DNA of 57,096 nt from Cyanobacteria bacterium REEB67 (GTDB lineage Bacteria; Cyanobacteriota; Vampirovibrionia; Obscuribacterales; Obscuribacteraceae): positions 1-57,096 of the forward strand of contig JAGXAB010000037.1 of NCBI GenBank assembly GCA_018971775.1, written 5' to 3'. Position numbers and translations under genes: made by a program. This document shows, piece by piece, positions 39,121 to 48,474 of the stretch (positions are counted from its first letter, which is position 1; each line of letters begins with the position of its first letter). The notes under the pieces were generated by a model. The model searched no databases, had not been told where the DNA came from, and saw only the letters and a program-made list of their open reading frames with translations.

Positions 39121-40440
39121 TCAGCGCAGATCAAAGGTCAGGTTCACCGTCGGCACCTGGGGCTTGGTAGCCGCAGGGGCCGGCAGGAGAGGCACGACCT
39201 TGAAGAAATGAGCCGGGACATGGGCTCGTTCACTAGCGGCCGCAGCGACGGCCTTGACCGTATTGCAGGTATAACTGCTGGCCGAGCATTCGTCCGTGCT
39301 GTCGAGCGTACCGTCTTCACGGTAGTGCTTGATCGTGCGCGGCCGCCAGTCGATGGTCGGACGATTTTCGAAGGTGCTGACCACCTTGCCGCCCGGATAG
39401 AACGAAACATCGTTCTTTACCGAGACGCCGTCCGCATGAAACTCATAAGCTTCGGTCAGGTAGAAACCATCGCTGGTCACACCGATTTGACCAGGCGTCA
39501 AATTCGAGTCAACCTTCACCCAGCGCTGCTGCAAGGTAGCCTTGCCGTCGGCGCCGAAATAACGCACGCTAATGTGCGTGTCGTCGATGAAAGTGCGCTC
39601 GATGACGGGATTGGTGCCGGCGGCATCGTAGCTCGTCACGACCGTGCTCGAATAGCCGAAGGCGGTCTTTTGCTTGAGCGTCTTGCCATCGGCGGCATAC
39701 TCGTTGATCGAGATGTCGTAAGTGCCGTCGAAGACGATTTCGCTGGTGCGCGTGCCGCTAGCGTCGAAGAAAGTCTGTTTCGCCTCCGTCGAATATCCGC
39801 TGCTGGTCGAAACGAAAGAGGATGCGACCGTGCCGTCGGCGCGAAAGACTTGCTCGGACTTGAGGGCACCGGAGGTACCGTCATAGACGGCAATGCGCGC
39901 GATACCCGAGACGCCACTGTCACCGTAGACGGTGACAGAGTAATCATCAGCTCCGTCGCGCACACCGACCGATTCGATGCTTCCATCATTGTGATAAGAC
40001 ACCATCGACTTGATCGTCAGACCATCGCGCTTAAACTCGATCACAGATTTGAGCTTACGCGCCGCCAGGCCATCACTGAGCTTTCTCAGGGTGGAGACAG
40101 TGGCAACGGCCCCGGCACCAGCAGTGGCCGGTTCGGCGAAGAAACTGCGTACGGCGACAGGACGCCCACGATCATACGTGACCAGGGCGGTGGAACCGTC
40201 GCGATACTCGATGCGCATGCCGGTAATGGTGAGCTGGTCGGCGGCATAGTCGACCAGACGGATGCTCTCGGGCGAACTAGCCGGCCGCAGGAGCATCGTA
40301 TGAGAGGGGGAATGCGCTGGCCAACGCACATCGAAAGTCGAAGTGCGCGAGAAATGCGCACCGATGACGAGGAAGGCGACGGCCAGAGCGATAGTGATCA
40401 ACCCCCGGTAGAAATACTTGTACTTTTGTTCACGGGTCAT
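39121..40440 (-). CDS. Single-pass membrane protein with beta-strand repeats, 439 aa
   Basis: A short cytoplasmic N terminus, a membrane helix (about 14-31, LITIALAVAFLVIGAHF) and a long outside portion built of short repeats of the form D-G-x(4-8)-Y-x-x-x-G (for example VRDGADDYSVTVYGDSG and YEFHADGVSVKNDVSFYPGG). The style resembles YD/MORN-like or YwqK-type beta repeats but does not match one family confidently. The C-terminal 55 residues are Ala/Pro-rich with two Cys earlier (DECSASSYTCN). The longest frame begins at 40503; ATG 40440 with GAGG nine bases upstream is used. It sits in a likely operon between the HExxH gene and the coiled-coil gene. Confidence 0.78.
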   Translation of the reverse strand: MTREQKYKYFYRGLITIALAVAFLVIGAHFSRTSTFDVRWPAHSPSHTMLLRPASSPESIRLVDYAADQLTITGMRIEYRDGSTALVTYDRGRPVAVRSFFAEPATAGAGAVATVSTLRKLSDGLAARKLKSVIEFKRDGLTIKSMVSYHNDGSIESVGVRDGADDYSVTVYGDSGVSGIARIAVYDGTSGALKSEQVFRADGTVASSFVSTSSGYSTEAKQTFFDASGTRTSEIVFDGTYDISINEYAADGKTLKQKTAFGYSSTVVTSYDAAGTNPVIERTFIDDTHISVRYFGADGKATLQQRWVKVDSNLTPGQIGVTSDGFYLTEAYEFHADGVSVKNDVSFYPGGKVVSTFENRPTIDWRPRTIKHYREDGTLDSTDECSASSYTCNTVKAVAAAASERAHVPAHFFKVVPLLPAPAATKPQVPTVNLTFDLR

Positions 40441-40519
40441 AAAGTAAAACCTCGATCGGATGGGCAGTTGTTCCGACAGCTCTTTCGAAAGCCGCCGGAA
40501 CATTTGCCTCTTTTTTAGA

Positions 40520-40550
40520 AGAAAAAGCCGGCCTGAAAATCAGGGCCGAC
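40520..40550 (-). terminator. Terminator overlapping the end of the HExxH gene
   Basis: GCCGGCCTGA at 40527-40536 pairs, with one bulge, with TCAGGGCCGAC at 40540-40550; the stop codon itself is in the stem. On the minus strand GGCTTTTTCTTCT follows. The next gene starts 100 bases downstream, so read-through or a separate promoter would be needed. Confidence 0.75.
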
Positions 40551-42723
40551 TGTTGGCGTCCTCGGGCGAAGTGGGCGGAGGCACAGGTTCGGCCGGGGGC
40601 TCGCCGATAGCGCCGCCCTCGTCACCAGCTTCCTCCGACTCCTCCTCCTCGCCCTCGCCGGTTTCGCCAGCGCCACCACCGCCAGCGTCGGGACCGACGA
40701 CTTGCCGATGAGCGGCTGCCTCGGCTGCTTCGGCGGCGAGGGTCTCGGCATGCAGCTTCTCGATGCGCTGACGCACCTGCAGAATCATGTTCAGACCACC
40801 CGGGACAACGAGTTCGGCCGCATCGCGTGGATGCATGCCGGATTTGCAAAGTCCCCAGTAAGCCATGGTCGAAGCGGCGATGACGTGGGTGACGTGAATG
40901 TCACCCTTGTCGGTCGGAAGCGGCCAGACGCCATTCATCAACATGTCGGTGAGGATGTCGGTCTTGGCCTGACTCTTCGCCGTCCAGTTGATGATTTCGG
41001 TCGTCGACACACCGCCGAGCGATTCGAGCGGCGTGCGGATCAAAGCCTTGACGACAATCGGCGCCACGCGCTTCAAGTCCTCGACGGCGATACGCACCTG
41101 CGGCCCGCCTTTGCCCTTGCTGGCATTGACATCATCCCAGGTGATGAACTCGGGGATGTTGCGCTTGCCCACCGCCTGATCGGCGATCTTGCGGCACTGC
41201 TGCGCTTCGGCCGGGAAGCCGATCTCGTCAAGGGCGGCAGCGATGATGAAGGCACGGATATAATCCGGCGGATGCGGCAGGAAGCTCAGAGCCACCTGAC
41301 CGTTCTCCAGCTTGGCCAGCTCGTAGCCGGAGCCGGTCCGCAACAGCTTGCGCTGATTGAAGATGCCCTTGCGCTGAGAGTTGAAGGCCGAGAAGGTGGA
41401 GAGGGTGTTGTACGAGAAGGCAGGACCGCTGAGTAGCACACCACCGGAAGTGTCGGCGTCGACCTCGCCAATCATGTCGGCGAAGGCCTTGATGATCAGC
41501 TGCAAGGTCGGCACCTTTTGCTTGCCGAGGTTGGTCGTCTCGCGGGTGAGGACGAGCTCGCCCTTATCATGGGCGTCGGCGATAGCGGTGGCCACTACCT
41601 GCGTCAGCTCTTCGCCGAGACCATCCACGTCGTGGAAGATGTCGTGACGAAATTCATGCATGTAGAGCGTCAGCATGATCGGGATGATGTTGCGCTCGTT
41701 GTGCGGCACTTCCAGCGCATGGGCGCCGATCGGACCGCGCGTACCCGGGATGGTGGCCGGCCCCTGGTCGGAGAAGCGCGCCAGAAAGACATTGCCGACA
41801 CCAAAAACGCGAGTCTCCAGGCGCTTCTTGGCCTCGGCCGAAGTGAGCGGATTGGCCGGATCGCAACCCTCGAACAGGGCGTAAGCCTGCTCGACAGCGA
41901 AAACGACCGCTTCCAGCTCCTTGTACTTGCCGCTGCGCGACTGGCCGAAGGGGTCGGTGTAGATCTTTATGATGCTGATGATCTGCTGCAACTCTTCGTC
42001 GAGCAGATGCTTGGCGGCCTCGAGCAGGCTGCCTTCCGAGACGCCCGGGTTTTGGGCGCGCAGGCCGTCCATGGTGAGCGGCAGCGAAGTGACGTAAACG
42101 CGACGCAGCTGGCCGAGCTGGTCCGAGATGCTCGAGATGGCGGCTTGATAACGCTGCGGCCAGGTGCGACGAGCGAAGGCGACCTTATCGTCGTATTCGT
42201 CGAAGCGTTCGGCGGCGATGGCGTCGTATTTGCCGTCTTCGAGCAGGCCGACAAGTCCTCCGGCAGCCACGAACAACGTGCCGTCGATCATGTCATCCTT
42301 GGACTGCTGCGTCTGAGGGATGAGCTTGACCGGTTGAGGAATTTTGCCGAGCTGACCGAGCTGCACTCCGCCACCCAGGCCGTTCTCCAGACCGGGGGAA
42401 AAGATGCGCTCGAACTTGACGCCGATGACGGGTTCGTGGCGAAGCTCGTCGTCGGCCTGGTCAAAAGGGTTTTGCGTACCCTTATTCTTTTCGGCGTCGG
42501 CTTTGCCAGCTTCATTTCTGGCCGTCCGCAACTTCTTCTTGTAACGCGCCAGAGCGCGCACGGTGAGCGTTTCGGCATCGGGGAAGGGAAAATCCTTCTC
42601 TCCGGAGCCGGGACAGATAACAACGTGTGGGCGGCAGCAGGGGCCGTTGTGGCCTCCACGGCGCGCGCCATCACCCTGACCGACGTTCAGTACGATCATG
42701 CCGGTATTAGGTGTATTTTTCAT
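40540..42723 (-). CDS. Large HExxH-motif protein, possible metallopeptidase
   Basis: 727-aa protein I cannot assign to a family. A zinc-peptidase-type HEFRH motif stands at residues 356-360 within LYMHEFRHDIFHDVDGLGEE, with His364 and Glu371/Glu372 soon after as possible third ligands. The N terminus has a Gly/Cys/Pro-rich stretch (GHNGPCCRPHVVICPGSG), and the last 60 residues are acidic and Pro-rich, probably disordered. There is no signal peptide. Start is ATG 42721-42723 with AGGAG six bases upstream; the longest frame begins at 42828 and overlaps the upstream terminator. It follows the FadE-like gene by 124 bases, separated by a terminator, and precedes the membrane repeat gene by 99 bases. 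Peptidase activity is inferred from one motif only. Confidence 0.7.
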   Translation of the reverse strand: MKNTPNTGMIVLNVGQGDGARRGGHNGPCCRPHVVICPGSGEKDFPFPDAETLTVRALARYKKKLRTARNEAGKADAEKNKGTQNPFDQADDELRHEPVIGVKFERIFSPGLENGLGGGVQLGQLGKIPQPVKLIPQTQQSKDDMIDGTLFVAAGGLVGLLEDGKYDAIAAERFDEYDDKVAFARRTWPQRYQAAISSISDQLGQLRRVYVTSLPLTMDGLRAQNPGVSEGSLLEAAKHLLDEELQQIISIIKIYTDPFGQSRSGKYKELEAVVFAVEQAYALFEGCDPANPLTSAEAKKRLETRVFGVGNVFLARFSDQGPATIPGTRGPIGAHALEVPHNERNIIPIMLTLYMHEFRHDIFHDVDGLGEELTQVVATAIADAHDKGELVLTRETTNLGKQKVPTLQLIIKAFADMIGEVDADTSGGVLLSGPAFSYNTLSTFSAFNSQRKGIFNQRKLLRTGSGYELAKLENGQVALSFLPHPPDYIRAFIIAAALDEIGFPAEAQQCRKIADQAVGKRNIPEFITWDDVNASKGKGGPQVRIAVEDLKRVAPIVVKALIRTPLESLGGVSTTEIINWTAKSQAKTDILTDMLMNGVWPLPTDKGDIHVTHVIAASTMAYWGLCKSGMHPRDAAELVVPGGLNMILQVRQRIEKLHAETLAAEAAEAAAHRQVVGPDAGGGGAGETGEGEEEESEEAGDEGGAIGEPPAEPVPPPTSPEDANSRP

Positions 42724-42752
42724 ATGGAACTCCTGTCTATAATTTTGAAGGT

Positions 42753-42815
42753 AAAAGCGAAAAAGCCGGCGCCTCGGCCCTTCTCCTTGAAAGGAAAGGG
42801 GCTCCGGCGCCGGCT
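42753..42815 (-). terminator. Strong terminator after the FadE-like gene
   Basis: AGCCGGCGCC at 42764-42773 pairs perfectly with GGCGCCGGCT at 42806-42815, around a 32-base partly paired loop. On the minus strand GGCTTTTTCGCTTTTA follows. It lies 31 bases beyond the FadE-like stop and 30 bases before the next start. Confidence 0.88.
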
Positions 42816-42846
42816 CAATGCCTGACACGATGTCGGGCTGTCGTTA

Positions 42847-45132
42847 TTACAGGAAGTACTGATCAGGCTCGAAGGTGTCGACAGTGATCGCGTCGCTCAT
42901 CGCCTGATAGGCGTCATGCAGCAACTGCGCCTCGGCGCTGTCGATCACACCGCCGGCCAGCGCGTCGTTGACGAGTGCTGGACGGATGTCGGAGCGACGC
43001 AACGTCTTTGCCTTCTGGGCCTTGACGATCTTGGCGATCACGGGGCGCGATTCAGTCTCCAGGCGGAAAGCCTTGAGCAAGCGCCCCAGTCCGAGCTTGT
43101 CTTCGCTGGGGAAGAAAGTCCCCTCGTTCAGACGCAAGAACTGCTCGTTGTAGGTCTGCGTGGTGGCAGCCGCCTTCTTGGTCAGCTTGTCCGAAGGACC
43201 GTGCGAGAGGCTGTTCAGGCGCAGCATCTGCTTGCCGACCGCGCGCATGAAGAAGCCGACGACGGGCGCGTCCCAGTTGCTGTAGATGCCTTCAAAGGCT
43301 TCCTGGACGCGCTGCAGCGCATACTCGCAAGAGTAAGCGAGCAGAGGCAGATCTTCCTGGCGCCGACCTTCGCGCTCGAAGCGCAGCAGAGCCATTTCGG
43401 CCAGCAGCATCCAGGTGAAGGCGTCGGTGAAGCGGCCGGAGAGCATGCCCAGCACCTTGAGCTTGGCGCCCATGGTGAGCAGAGCCAGGTCGGTGAGCTT
43501 GCCGAAGCGCGCAGCCGCCCAGGCGAGGCGGCGGTAGTAGGTGTGGGTCTGCGGAGCGACGCCGGCGGGAATGCCGCCGGTGCGACCGCGCAGCACATCG
43601 AGACGGGCGGTGCGACCGACCCCAAGCACGATATGCCCCACCCAGCCCAGCAGGCTGTTGCGGAAAGCAGCCGGCTCGTCCGCTTCGAGGGCCTTGACGA
43701 TGCGCAGGGCATAGGGGTGGCAGCGCACCGCGCCCTGCCCGTAGGTAAGCATGGTGCGGGTCATGATGCTGGCGCCCTCAACGGTCTTGCCGACCGGCAG
43801 AGAGGTGTAGAGGCGGCCGAGGATGTTGCTCGGACCCTGCATCACACCGGCACCGGCCATGACGTCCATGCCGGCGATAACGGCCTGCGCACCGACCTCG
43901 GTCGAGATCAGCTTGAGCGCGCCCGAGGTGACCGGAGGCTTGACGCCGTCATCGATGGCCGAGCAGACGCCGACGCGAGCCGCTTCCATCATATAGGTCA
44001 TGGCGTTGATGAAGGCGACCTTTTCGGCGATGCCGTCCATGACGCCGATCGGCATGTTGAACTGGCGACGCACCATGGAGTAAGCGCCGGTGGCCGTGGT
44101 GGCCAGGTTCATGCCTGCCATGGCACCGGCCGGCAACGAAATCGCCCGTCCACCGGCCAGCTGCTCCATGAGCATGCGCCAACCGAGACCAGCACCTTCG
44201 ACGCCGCCGATGATGTTGTCCAGCGATACCACCACTTCCTTGCCGTGCAGCGGGCCATTGTAGAAGGCGTCGCCGATCGGCATGTGGTGCTCACCGCTGG
44301 TGAAGCCTGGCGTACCTTTGTGCAGAAGCACGCAGGTGATGCCGATGTCGCTGACGGGTTGGCCCTTCTCGTCGACGCGGCCGAGCAGATGCCCGGGGTC
44401 GAAGAGCTGACAGGCGAGCGTGGTCAGGTCGGCGACCGGACCGAGCGTCATGTAGCGCTTCTCGAAGTTGAGACTGATCTTGACCACGCCGTCGTTGTCG
44501 CGGAAGACGTGACCGCTTGCTTCCATGCTGGCCGCATCCGAACCGGCCTTCGGTTCGGTCAGGCCGAAGCAGGGCACCATTTCGCCCGAGGCCAGACGCG
44601 GCAGGTAGAAATCCTTCTGAGCCTGGGTGCCGTAGTGCTTGATCAGCTCCGCGGCCGAGAGCGAATTGGCGATGGTGACGAAGGTGGCCGCACCGACCGA
44701 GACCTGGTTGAGGGTCTGCAGCACGGTCGAAATCGCCAACCAGGAGAAGCCCAGGCCGCCGTATTCCTGCGGGATGAGCATGCCCATGAAGCCCTTGGCC
44801 TTGATGAAGGCGAGGACCTCGTCGGAGACATGACGGGTCTGGTTGATTTCCCAGGCCGGAATCAGGCGACAAAGCTCCATGACCGGGCCATCCAGGAAGG
44901 CCTGTTCGCGGTCGCTGAGCTTGTTGTAAGGCTGGCTCATCAGCGACTTGAAGTTCGCTTTGCCGGCAAAGAGATCGCCGTCGATCCAGACGTGGCCGGC
45001 TTCAAGGGCCTGGCGCTCGGTCGGAGAAATTTTGGGCATCACTCCCATCTTGCGCATCAGACGCATGACGGCGGCGGACGGCCCACGGGCACGCGGCTTG
45101 ACGGCGCGGGGGTCCACGTTAGTTTGTTTCAT
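42847..45132 (-). CDS. fadE: Large acyl-CoA dehydrogenase, FadE-like
   Basis: 761-aa FAD enzyme for the first step of fatty-acid beta-oxidation. The long form with a C-terminal extension matches E. coli FadE (814 aa) better than ordinary 380-aa dehydrogenases. Motifs include the N-terminal helical domain with LIPQEYGGLGFSW, the flavin-binding FGLTEPKAGSD, the LHKGTPGFTSG and GRAISLPAG strands, ARVGVCSAIDDG, and the YGQGAVRCHPYALR segment typical of FadE. The C-terminal half (about 520-761) is the helical FadE-specific region. The longest frame adds seven residues; ATG 45132 has AAGGA eight bases upstream. It is preceded on the same strand by another acyl-CoA dehydrogenase and followed by a strong terminator. 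Confidence 0.92.
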   Translation of the reverse strand: MKQTNVDPRAVKPRARGPSAAVMRLMRKMGVMPKISPTERQALEAGHVWIDGDLFAGKANFKSLMSQPYNKLSDREQAFLDGPVMELCRLIPAWEINQTRHVSDEVLAFIKAKGFMGMLIPQEYGGLGFSWLAISTVLQTLNQVSVGAATFVTIANSLSAAELIKHYGTQAQKDFYLPRLASGEMVPCFGLTEPKAGSDAASMEASGHVFRDNDGVVKISLNFEKRYMTLGPVADLTTLACQLFDPGHLLGRVDEKGQPVSDIGITCVLLHKGTPGFTSGEHHMPIGDAFYNGPLHGKEVVVSLDNIIGGVEGAGLGWRMLMEQLAGGRAISLPAGAMAGMNLATTATGAYSMVRRQFNMPIGVMDGIAEKVAFINAMTYMMEAARVGVCSAIDDGVKPPVTSGALKLISTEVGAQAVIAGMDVMAGAGVMQGPSNILGRLYTSLPVGKTVEGASIMTRTMLTYGQGAVRCHPYALRIVKALEADEPAAFRNSLLGWVGHIVLGVGRTARLDVLRGRTGGIPAGVAPQTHTYYRRLAWAAARFGKLTDLALLTMGAKLKVLGMLSGRFTDAFTWMLLAEMALLRFEREGRRQEDLPLLAYSCEYALQRVQEAFEGIYSNWDAPVVGFFMRAVGKQMLRLNSLSHGPSDKLTKKAAATTQTYNEQFLRLNEGTFFPSEDKLGLGRLLKAFRLETESRPVIAKIVKAQKAKTLRRSDIRPALVNDALAGGVIDSAEAQLLHDAYQAMSDAITVDTFEPDQYFL

Positions 45133-45173
45133 TGGTTCAGTCCTTTTATACAAAGGTTACGGAAACACCCGAG

Positions 45174-45212
45174 GCCCGGGCGTGCAGCGCATTTGCGTCT
45201 GCAGCCCCGGGC
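45174..45212. other. GC-rich hairpin between the two dehydrogenase genes
   Basis: GCCCGGG at 45174-45180 pairs with CCCGGGC at 45206-45212, and the inside is extended by TGCAG/CTGCA. No T tract follows on the minus strand, so it may be an mRNA processing or stability hairpin. It lies 38 bases after the upstream gene's stop and about 40 before ATG 45132. Confidence 0.5.
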
Positions 45213-45249
45213 GACTCGAATGCGCTTGGAAAGAAATTAGAGCAGCGCT

Positions 45250-47286
45250 TTAGAGCTGACGCTGCGCATTGTCTTCATAGGTGCGAAGCAAGGCACTGTC
45301 GGCAGTCTTTTCGATCTGCTCAAACTTGCCATCGGCAACGAGCTGGCCAAGCTTCACGCAGGTGCGGAAGTAGCTGGCTGACTCGCGACCGGGCTTGATC
45401 TTACGGGTGAGATCCTGGCAGAGGACATCAGCGGCGAGGATGGTCGCTTCATCCCCTTTACCATGGGCATACTGAGCCGCGGCGAGGATCGTCACGGTAC
45501 GCTGCACTTCCATAGAAAGGTCGACCATGATGCACTGACGGTCGGCCAGTTTCATCTGGTGCGTGATCATGGTGTCATTTACCTTGATCTTGAGAGCGCG
45601 GAAATTTTTCAGCGCAAAAGCGACATGCCGGGCCAGGCGCGGGTCCATTCCCTGCACCTGCTGTTTGTCGGACTTGCGCAGATGCGCACCGGCAATCCAG
45701 GTGGCGATTGGGAAAAGTTCGCGGCGCAAGATCCACATCGTGCGCACGGCCTGGTAGGCCTTGCTCGGATTCCAGATCCTGGCGGCGTCGGCCGGGTTGA
45801 AGCCCTTGATGCCGTGCTGCCCGAGCCTGGTCGCGATCGGTCCCATGTATTTCACACCATGGTCTTTGACCAGCGACTTAAACTCAGCCATGGAGAGCAT
45901 TTCGCCCTCGCCCTCATAAATCATCGGGGCGAGGAAATCATGCAGATTGTCGCCAATCACATGACCCTTGAGGAAAGAGCGACCGCCATGCGTCTTGAGC
46001 GCATTTTCGACGGTGACCTCCTTCAAGGCCTCGGAGCCGAAGACTTTGGCGACGATGCACTCGAGCTCGCCACGGTAACCCGCGTCGAGCAAAGACGAGC
46101 ACCACTCGACCAGGGCGTCGGCGCCGACGATAGCGGCGGCGGTGCGACCGACCCGCTTGAGCACGAGCTCACGATTGCCAATCCTGTCGCCGTAAGTCCA
46201 GCGATAGTCATTCCACGGCACCATACTCTTGAGCAGCACGCGCATCGTACCGGCGGCGTTGGCACAGAGCGCAACACGACCGCGGTTCAAACCGTGGTAA
46301 GCGATCTGCAGACCATCTCCGGCGGTGGGCACGAGCAGATTTTCGCGGGGCACCAGGAAATCCTTGAAGACGATGCCGTAATTGTGGATGTGCTGCACGG
46401 CGTGGATGCCGTAGCGATCGAGCTGGAAATGCTCGTCTTCTTGAGCGGGCAGGTCAGCGATCAAAACCGCCGGCTTGCCGTCGATCAAGGCTACCAGGGC
46501 GATGGTGCGACCGGGCAGGATGTTGGAGATGAAAAGCTTTTTGCCGTTCACCCGGTAATGATCGCCTTCGAGCACGGCTGTTGTGCGCAGCGCAGTCAGG
46601 TCGGAGCCGGCGTTGGGCTCGGTCAGTGCAAAAGCAGAAAGCACCTTGCTTTGCAGCAGGGGCAAATATTTCGCCTTCTGTGCTTCGCTACCGAAGGAAC
46701 TGACCGGATCGACCAGACCGATGCAACCATGGATGGAAGCCATTCCGGCCACGGTGGCATCGCCCTCGGAAGCCATGCGGCTGAGGAAATGCATAAAGTG
46801 CGTGATCGTCGCACCCCATCCGCCGTACTGAGGATCAATCAAGGCGCCCCAGTAGCCGAGGGCGGAAAGACCGTCCAGCACTTCCTGGGCGACCTTATTG
46901 TCAGCACCATAGATGGTGCCGGCTTTGACATGCGCCGCTACAAAAGCGATGCACCTGTCCATCTGGGCCAGGTAGGCCGTTTCGCGGTCATTGCCGGCAG
47001 CGAGGGTGCGCTGCGGAGCAAACATGGCCAGCGGCGTCTTGCTGTCCCAGACAGCTTTGTGCACAGGCGATCCGGTGGTGCGAAATTTGGCATCGAAGGT
47101 GGCTTCGAAGGCCTCGTCGCCGCGATCCAGCTTACCGGTGCGTTCTACTTCTTCGGCGCTTTTACCGCCTTGCTTGAGCACTTGCTCGGCCAGATTATCG
47201 TCTGGCTTGTTGTTGATGCCGGAATTGGCATCGGTATTGGCTGCAGGTTGAATCCTGTTTTGGTTATTGTTTTTCGAGTCGCTCAT
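45250..47286 (-). CDS. Second large acyl-CoA dehydrogenase
   Basis: 678-aa acyl-CoA dehydrogenase of the longer type. An Asn/Asp-rich N-terminal tail (1-35) precedes the usual fold: GALIDPQYGGWGAT, FALTEPNAGSDLTALR (about 219-234, flavin contact), LFISNILPGR, NRGRVALCANAAG, THGGRSFLKG and APMIYEGEGEML with the probable catalytic Glu (458/460/462). A C-terminal helical part (about 490-678) exceeds the normal 380-residue enzyme. Start ATG 47284-47286 has GGGAG four to five bases upstream. It probably forms an operon with the FadE-like gene downstream. Chain-length preference cannot be read. It is a distinct subfamily, only distantly similar to its neighbour. Confidence 0.9.
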   Translation of the reverse strand: MSDSKNNNQNRIQPAANTDANSGINNKPDDNLAEQVLKQGGKSAEEVERTGKLDRGDEAFEATFDAKFRTTGSPVHKAVWDSKTPLAMFAPQRTLAAGNDRETAYLAQMDRCIAFVAAHVKAGTIYGADNKVAQEVLDGLSALGYWGALIDPQYGGWGATITHFMHFLSRMASEGDATVAGMASIHGCIGLVDPVSSFGSEAQKAKYLPLLQSKVLSAFALTEPNAGSDLTALRTTAVLEGDHYRVNGKKLFISNILPGRTIALVALIDGKPAVLIADLPAQEDEHFQLDRYGIHAVQHIHNYGIVFKDFLVPRENLLVPTAGDGLQIAYHGLNRGRVALCANAAGTMRVLLKSMVPWNDYRWTYGDRIGNRELVLKRVGRTAAAIVGADALVEWCSSLLDAGYRGELECIVAKVFGSEALKEVTVENALKTHGGRSFLKGHVIGDNLHDFLAPMIYEGEGEMLSMAEFKSLVKDHGVKYMGPIATRLGQHGIKGFNPADAARIWNPSKAYQAVRTMWILRRELFPIATWIAGAHLRKSDKQQVQGMDPRLARHVAFALKNFRALKIKVNDTMITHQMKLADRQCIMVDLSMEVQRTVTILAAAQYAHGKGDEATILAADVLCQDLTRKIKPGRESASYFRTCVKLGQLVADGKFEQIEKTADSALLRTYEDNAQRQL

Positions 47287-47413
47287 AAAGCTCCCTGTTT
47301 TCTTTTTATTGTTTTTGGTGCGGCCGAAAATTCGACGCCGCTTTTTGCGGTCGTCGCGGCTTTAATGCACGGGACTGGTCGCGGCAAAAAATTTCCGCGG
47401 CTGAAGAGCAACC

Positions 47414-47442
47414 CGCCGCACTCCCCCGAAGGAGAGGCGGCG
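47414..47442. other. UUCG-type hairpin after the M4 peptidase gene
   Basis: CGCCGC (47414-47419) pairs with GCGGCG (47437-47442) and CTCCCC with GGAGAG inside; on the minus strand the loop reads TTCG, the most stable tetraloop. It lies 15 bases after the stop of 47458-48474. There is no T tract, so termination is unproven. Confidence 0.6.
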
Positions 47443-47457
47443 AGCGCAGGCAGAGAA

Positions 47458-48474
47458 TTAGACGGTGACGCCGACGCCGTTCCAGGCGGCCTTGAGGGCG
47501 GCGACATGCTGCGGGAACATCTTGGTGCAGTTGTCGACGGTCTTGGCGGCGAAGGTGGCGAAGTCAGCGCTCGAGTCAATACGGTTGGTACCGCAGTTGC
47601 TCTCGAACCAGACCGGCAGGGCGACGTCCCAGGAATTGCCGCCGACGGCGATGGCGAAGGTGGCGAAGGCCTTGTTCGGGATGCCGCTGTTGATGTGCAC
47701 GCCGCCATTGTCCGAGCTGCCGGTGTAGAGCTTGGAGTAGTGGTCCGGCTGCGGATCCTTGCCGAGCTTCGGATCGTTGTAGGCGGTGCCCGGATTGGTC
47801 ATCGAACGCAGAGCCTTGCCCTTGATGCTCGGCATGAAGATGCCGGGACCGACCAGCCAGGAGTCCTTGTCGACGGTGAGCTTCTTGGCCCACTGACGCA
47901 GACCGACGCCGAAGACGTCGGACATGCTCTCGTTCAGGGCGCCGGACTCGCCGGAGTATTCCAGGCCGGAGGTGTGCTCGGTGACGCCGTGGAACATCTC
48001 GTGACCGATCACATCGAGGAGGACGAACAGCGCGAAGATGATCTTGTCACCGTCGCCGTAGGTCATCTGCATGCTGTTCCAGAAGGCGTTGTTGTAGCTC
48101 TTGCCGTAGTGGACGGTGCCGACCAGGTTCATGCCGAGACCGTCGATCGAGTCGCGCTTGAAGACCTGCTTGAGGAAATCGCGCATCAGACCGTGGAAGT
48201 CGAAGGCGTCGTTGACGATGTTGTCGGCAACGGCCTTGTCGGTCTCGAAGCGGGCCTTGGAGCCGGGCAGACGGGTGGCGTTGCCGGCGGTGTAGATCTG
48301 ACGCTCGGAAGCGCCCTTGGCGAGCTTGTAACGGACGGATCCGGCATTGGCGGCCGCGGCGAGGCGCTGGGTGGCGGCAAGGGTTTCGATGAAGGAGAGG
48401 TTACCGGCATTCAGAGAAGCGATATCCAGGAGGAGCTGATTCGGCACAAAGCCGGAAGTGTTGCGCTTGGACAT
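47458..48474 (-). CDS. Protealysin-like M4 zinc metallopeptidase
   Basis: 338-aa thermolysin-family (M4) peptidase. The zinc site is DVIGHEMFHGVTEHTSG with His158, Glu159 and His162, third ligand Glu182 in ALNESMSD, and the DNGGVHINSGIPNKA motif holding the catalytic His. The N-terminal 50 residues (GFVPNQLLLDIA) match the short protealysin-type propeptide, and there is no signal peptide and no long thermolysin propeptide. This form is thought to be stored in the cytoplasm as a proenzyme and to leave by another route. The longest frame starts at 48516; ATG 48474 has AAGGA eight bases upstream. An emfourin-like inhibitor gene, often next to such enzymes, is not seen. It is transcribed ahead of the dehydrogenases. 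Confidence 0.9.
   Translation of the reverse strand: MSKRNTSGFVPNQLLLDIASLNAGNLSFIETLAATQRLAAAANAGSVRYKLAKGASERQIYTAGNATRLPGSKARFETDKAVADNIVNDAFDFHGLMRDFLKQVFKRDSIDGLGMNLVGTVHYGKSYNNAFWNSMQMTYGDGDKIIFALFVLLDVIGHEMFHGVTEHTSGLEYSGESGALNESMSDVFGVGLRQWAKKLTVDKDSWLVGPGIFMPSIKGKALRSMTNPGTAYNDPKLGKDPQPDHYSKLYTGSSDNGGVHINSGIPNKAFATFAIAVGGNSWDVALPVWFESNCGTNRIDSSADFATFAAKTVDNCTKMFPQHVAALKAAWNGVGVTV

Noticed and set aside
42916..45240. Plus-strand open frame of 774 codons
   Set aside because: Antisense of the FadE-like gene; no motif and unusual composition.
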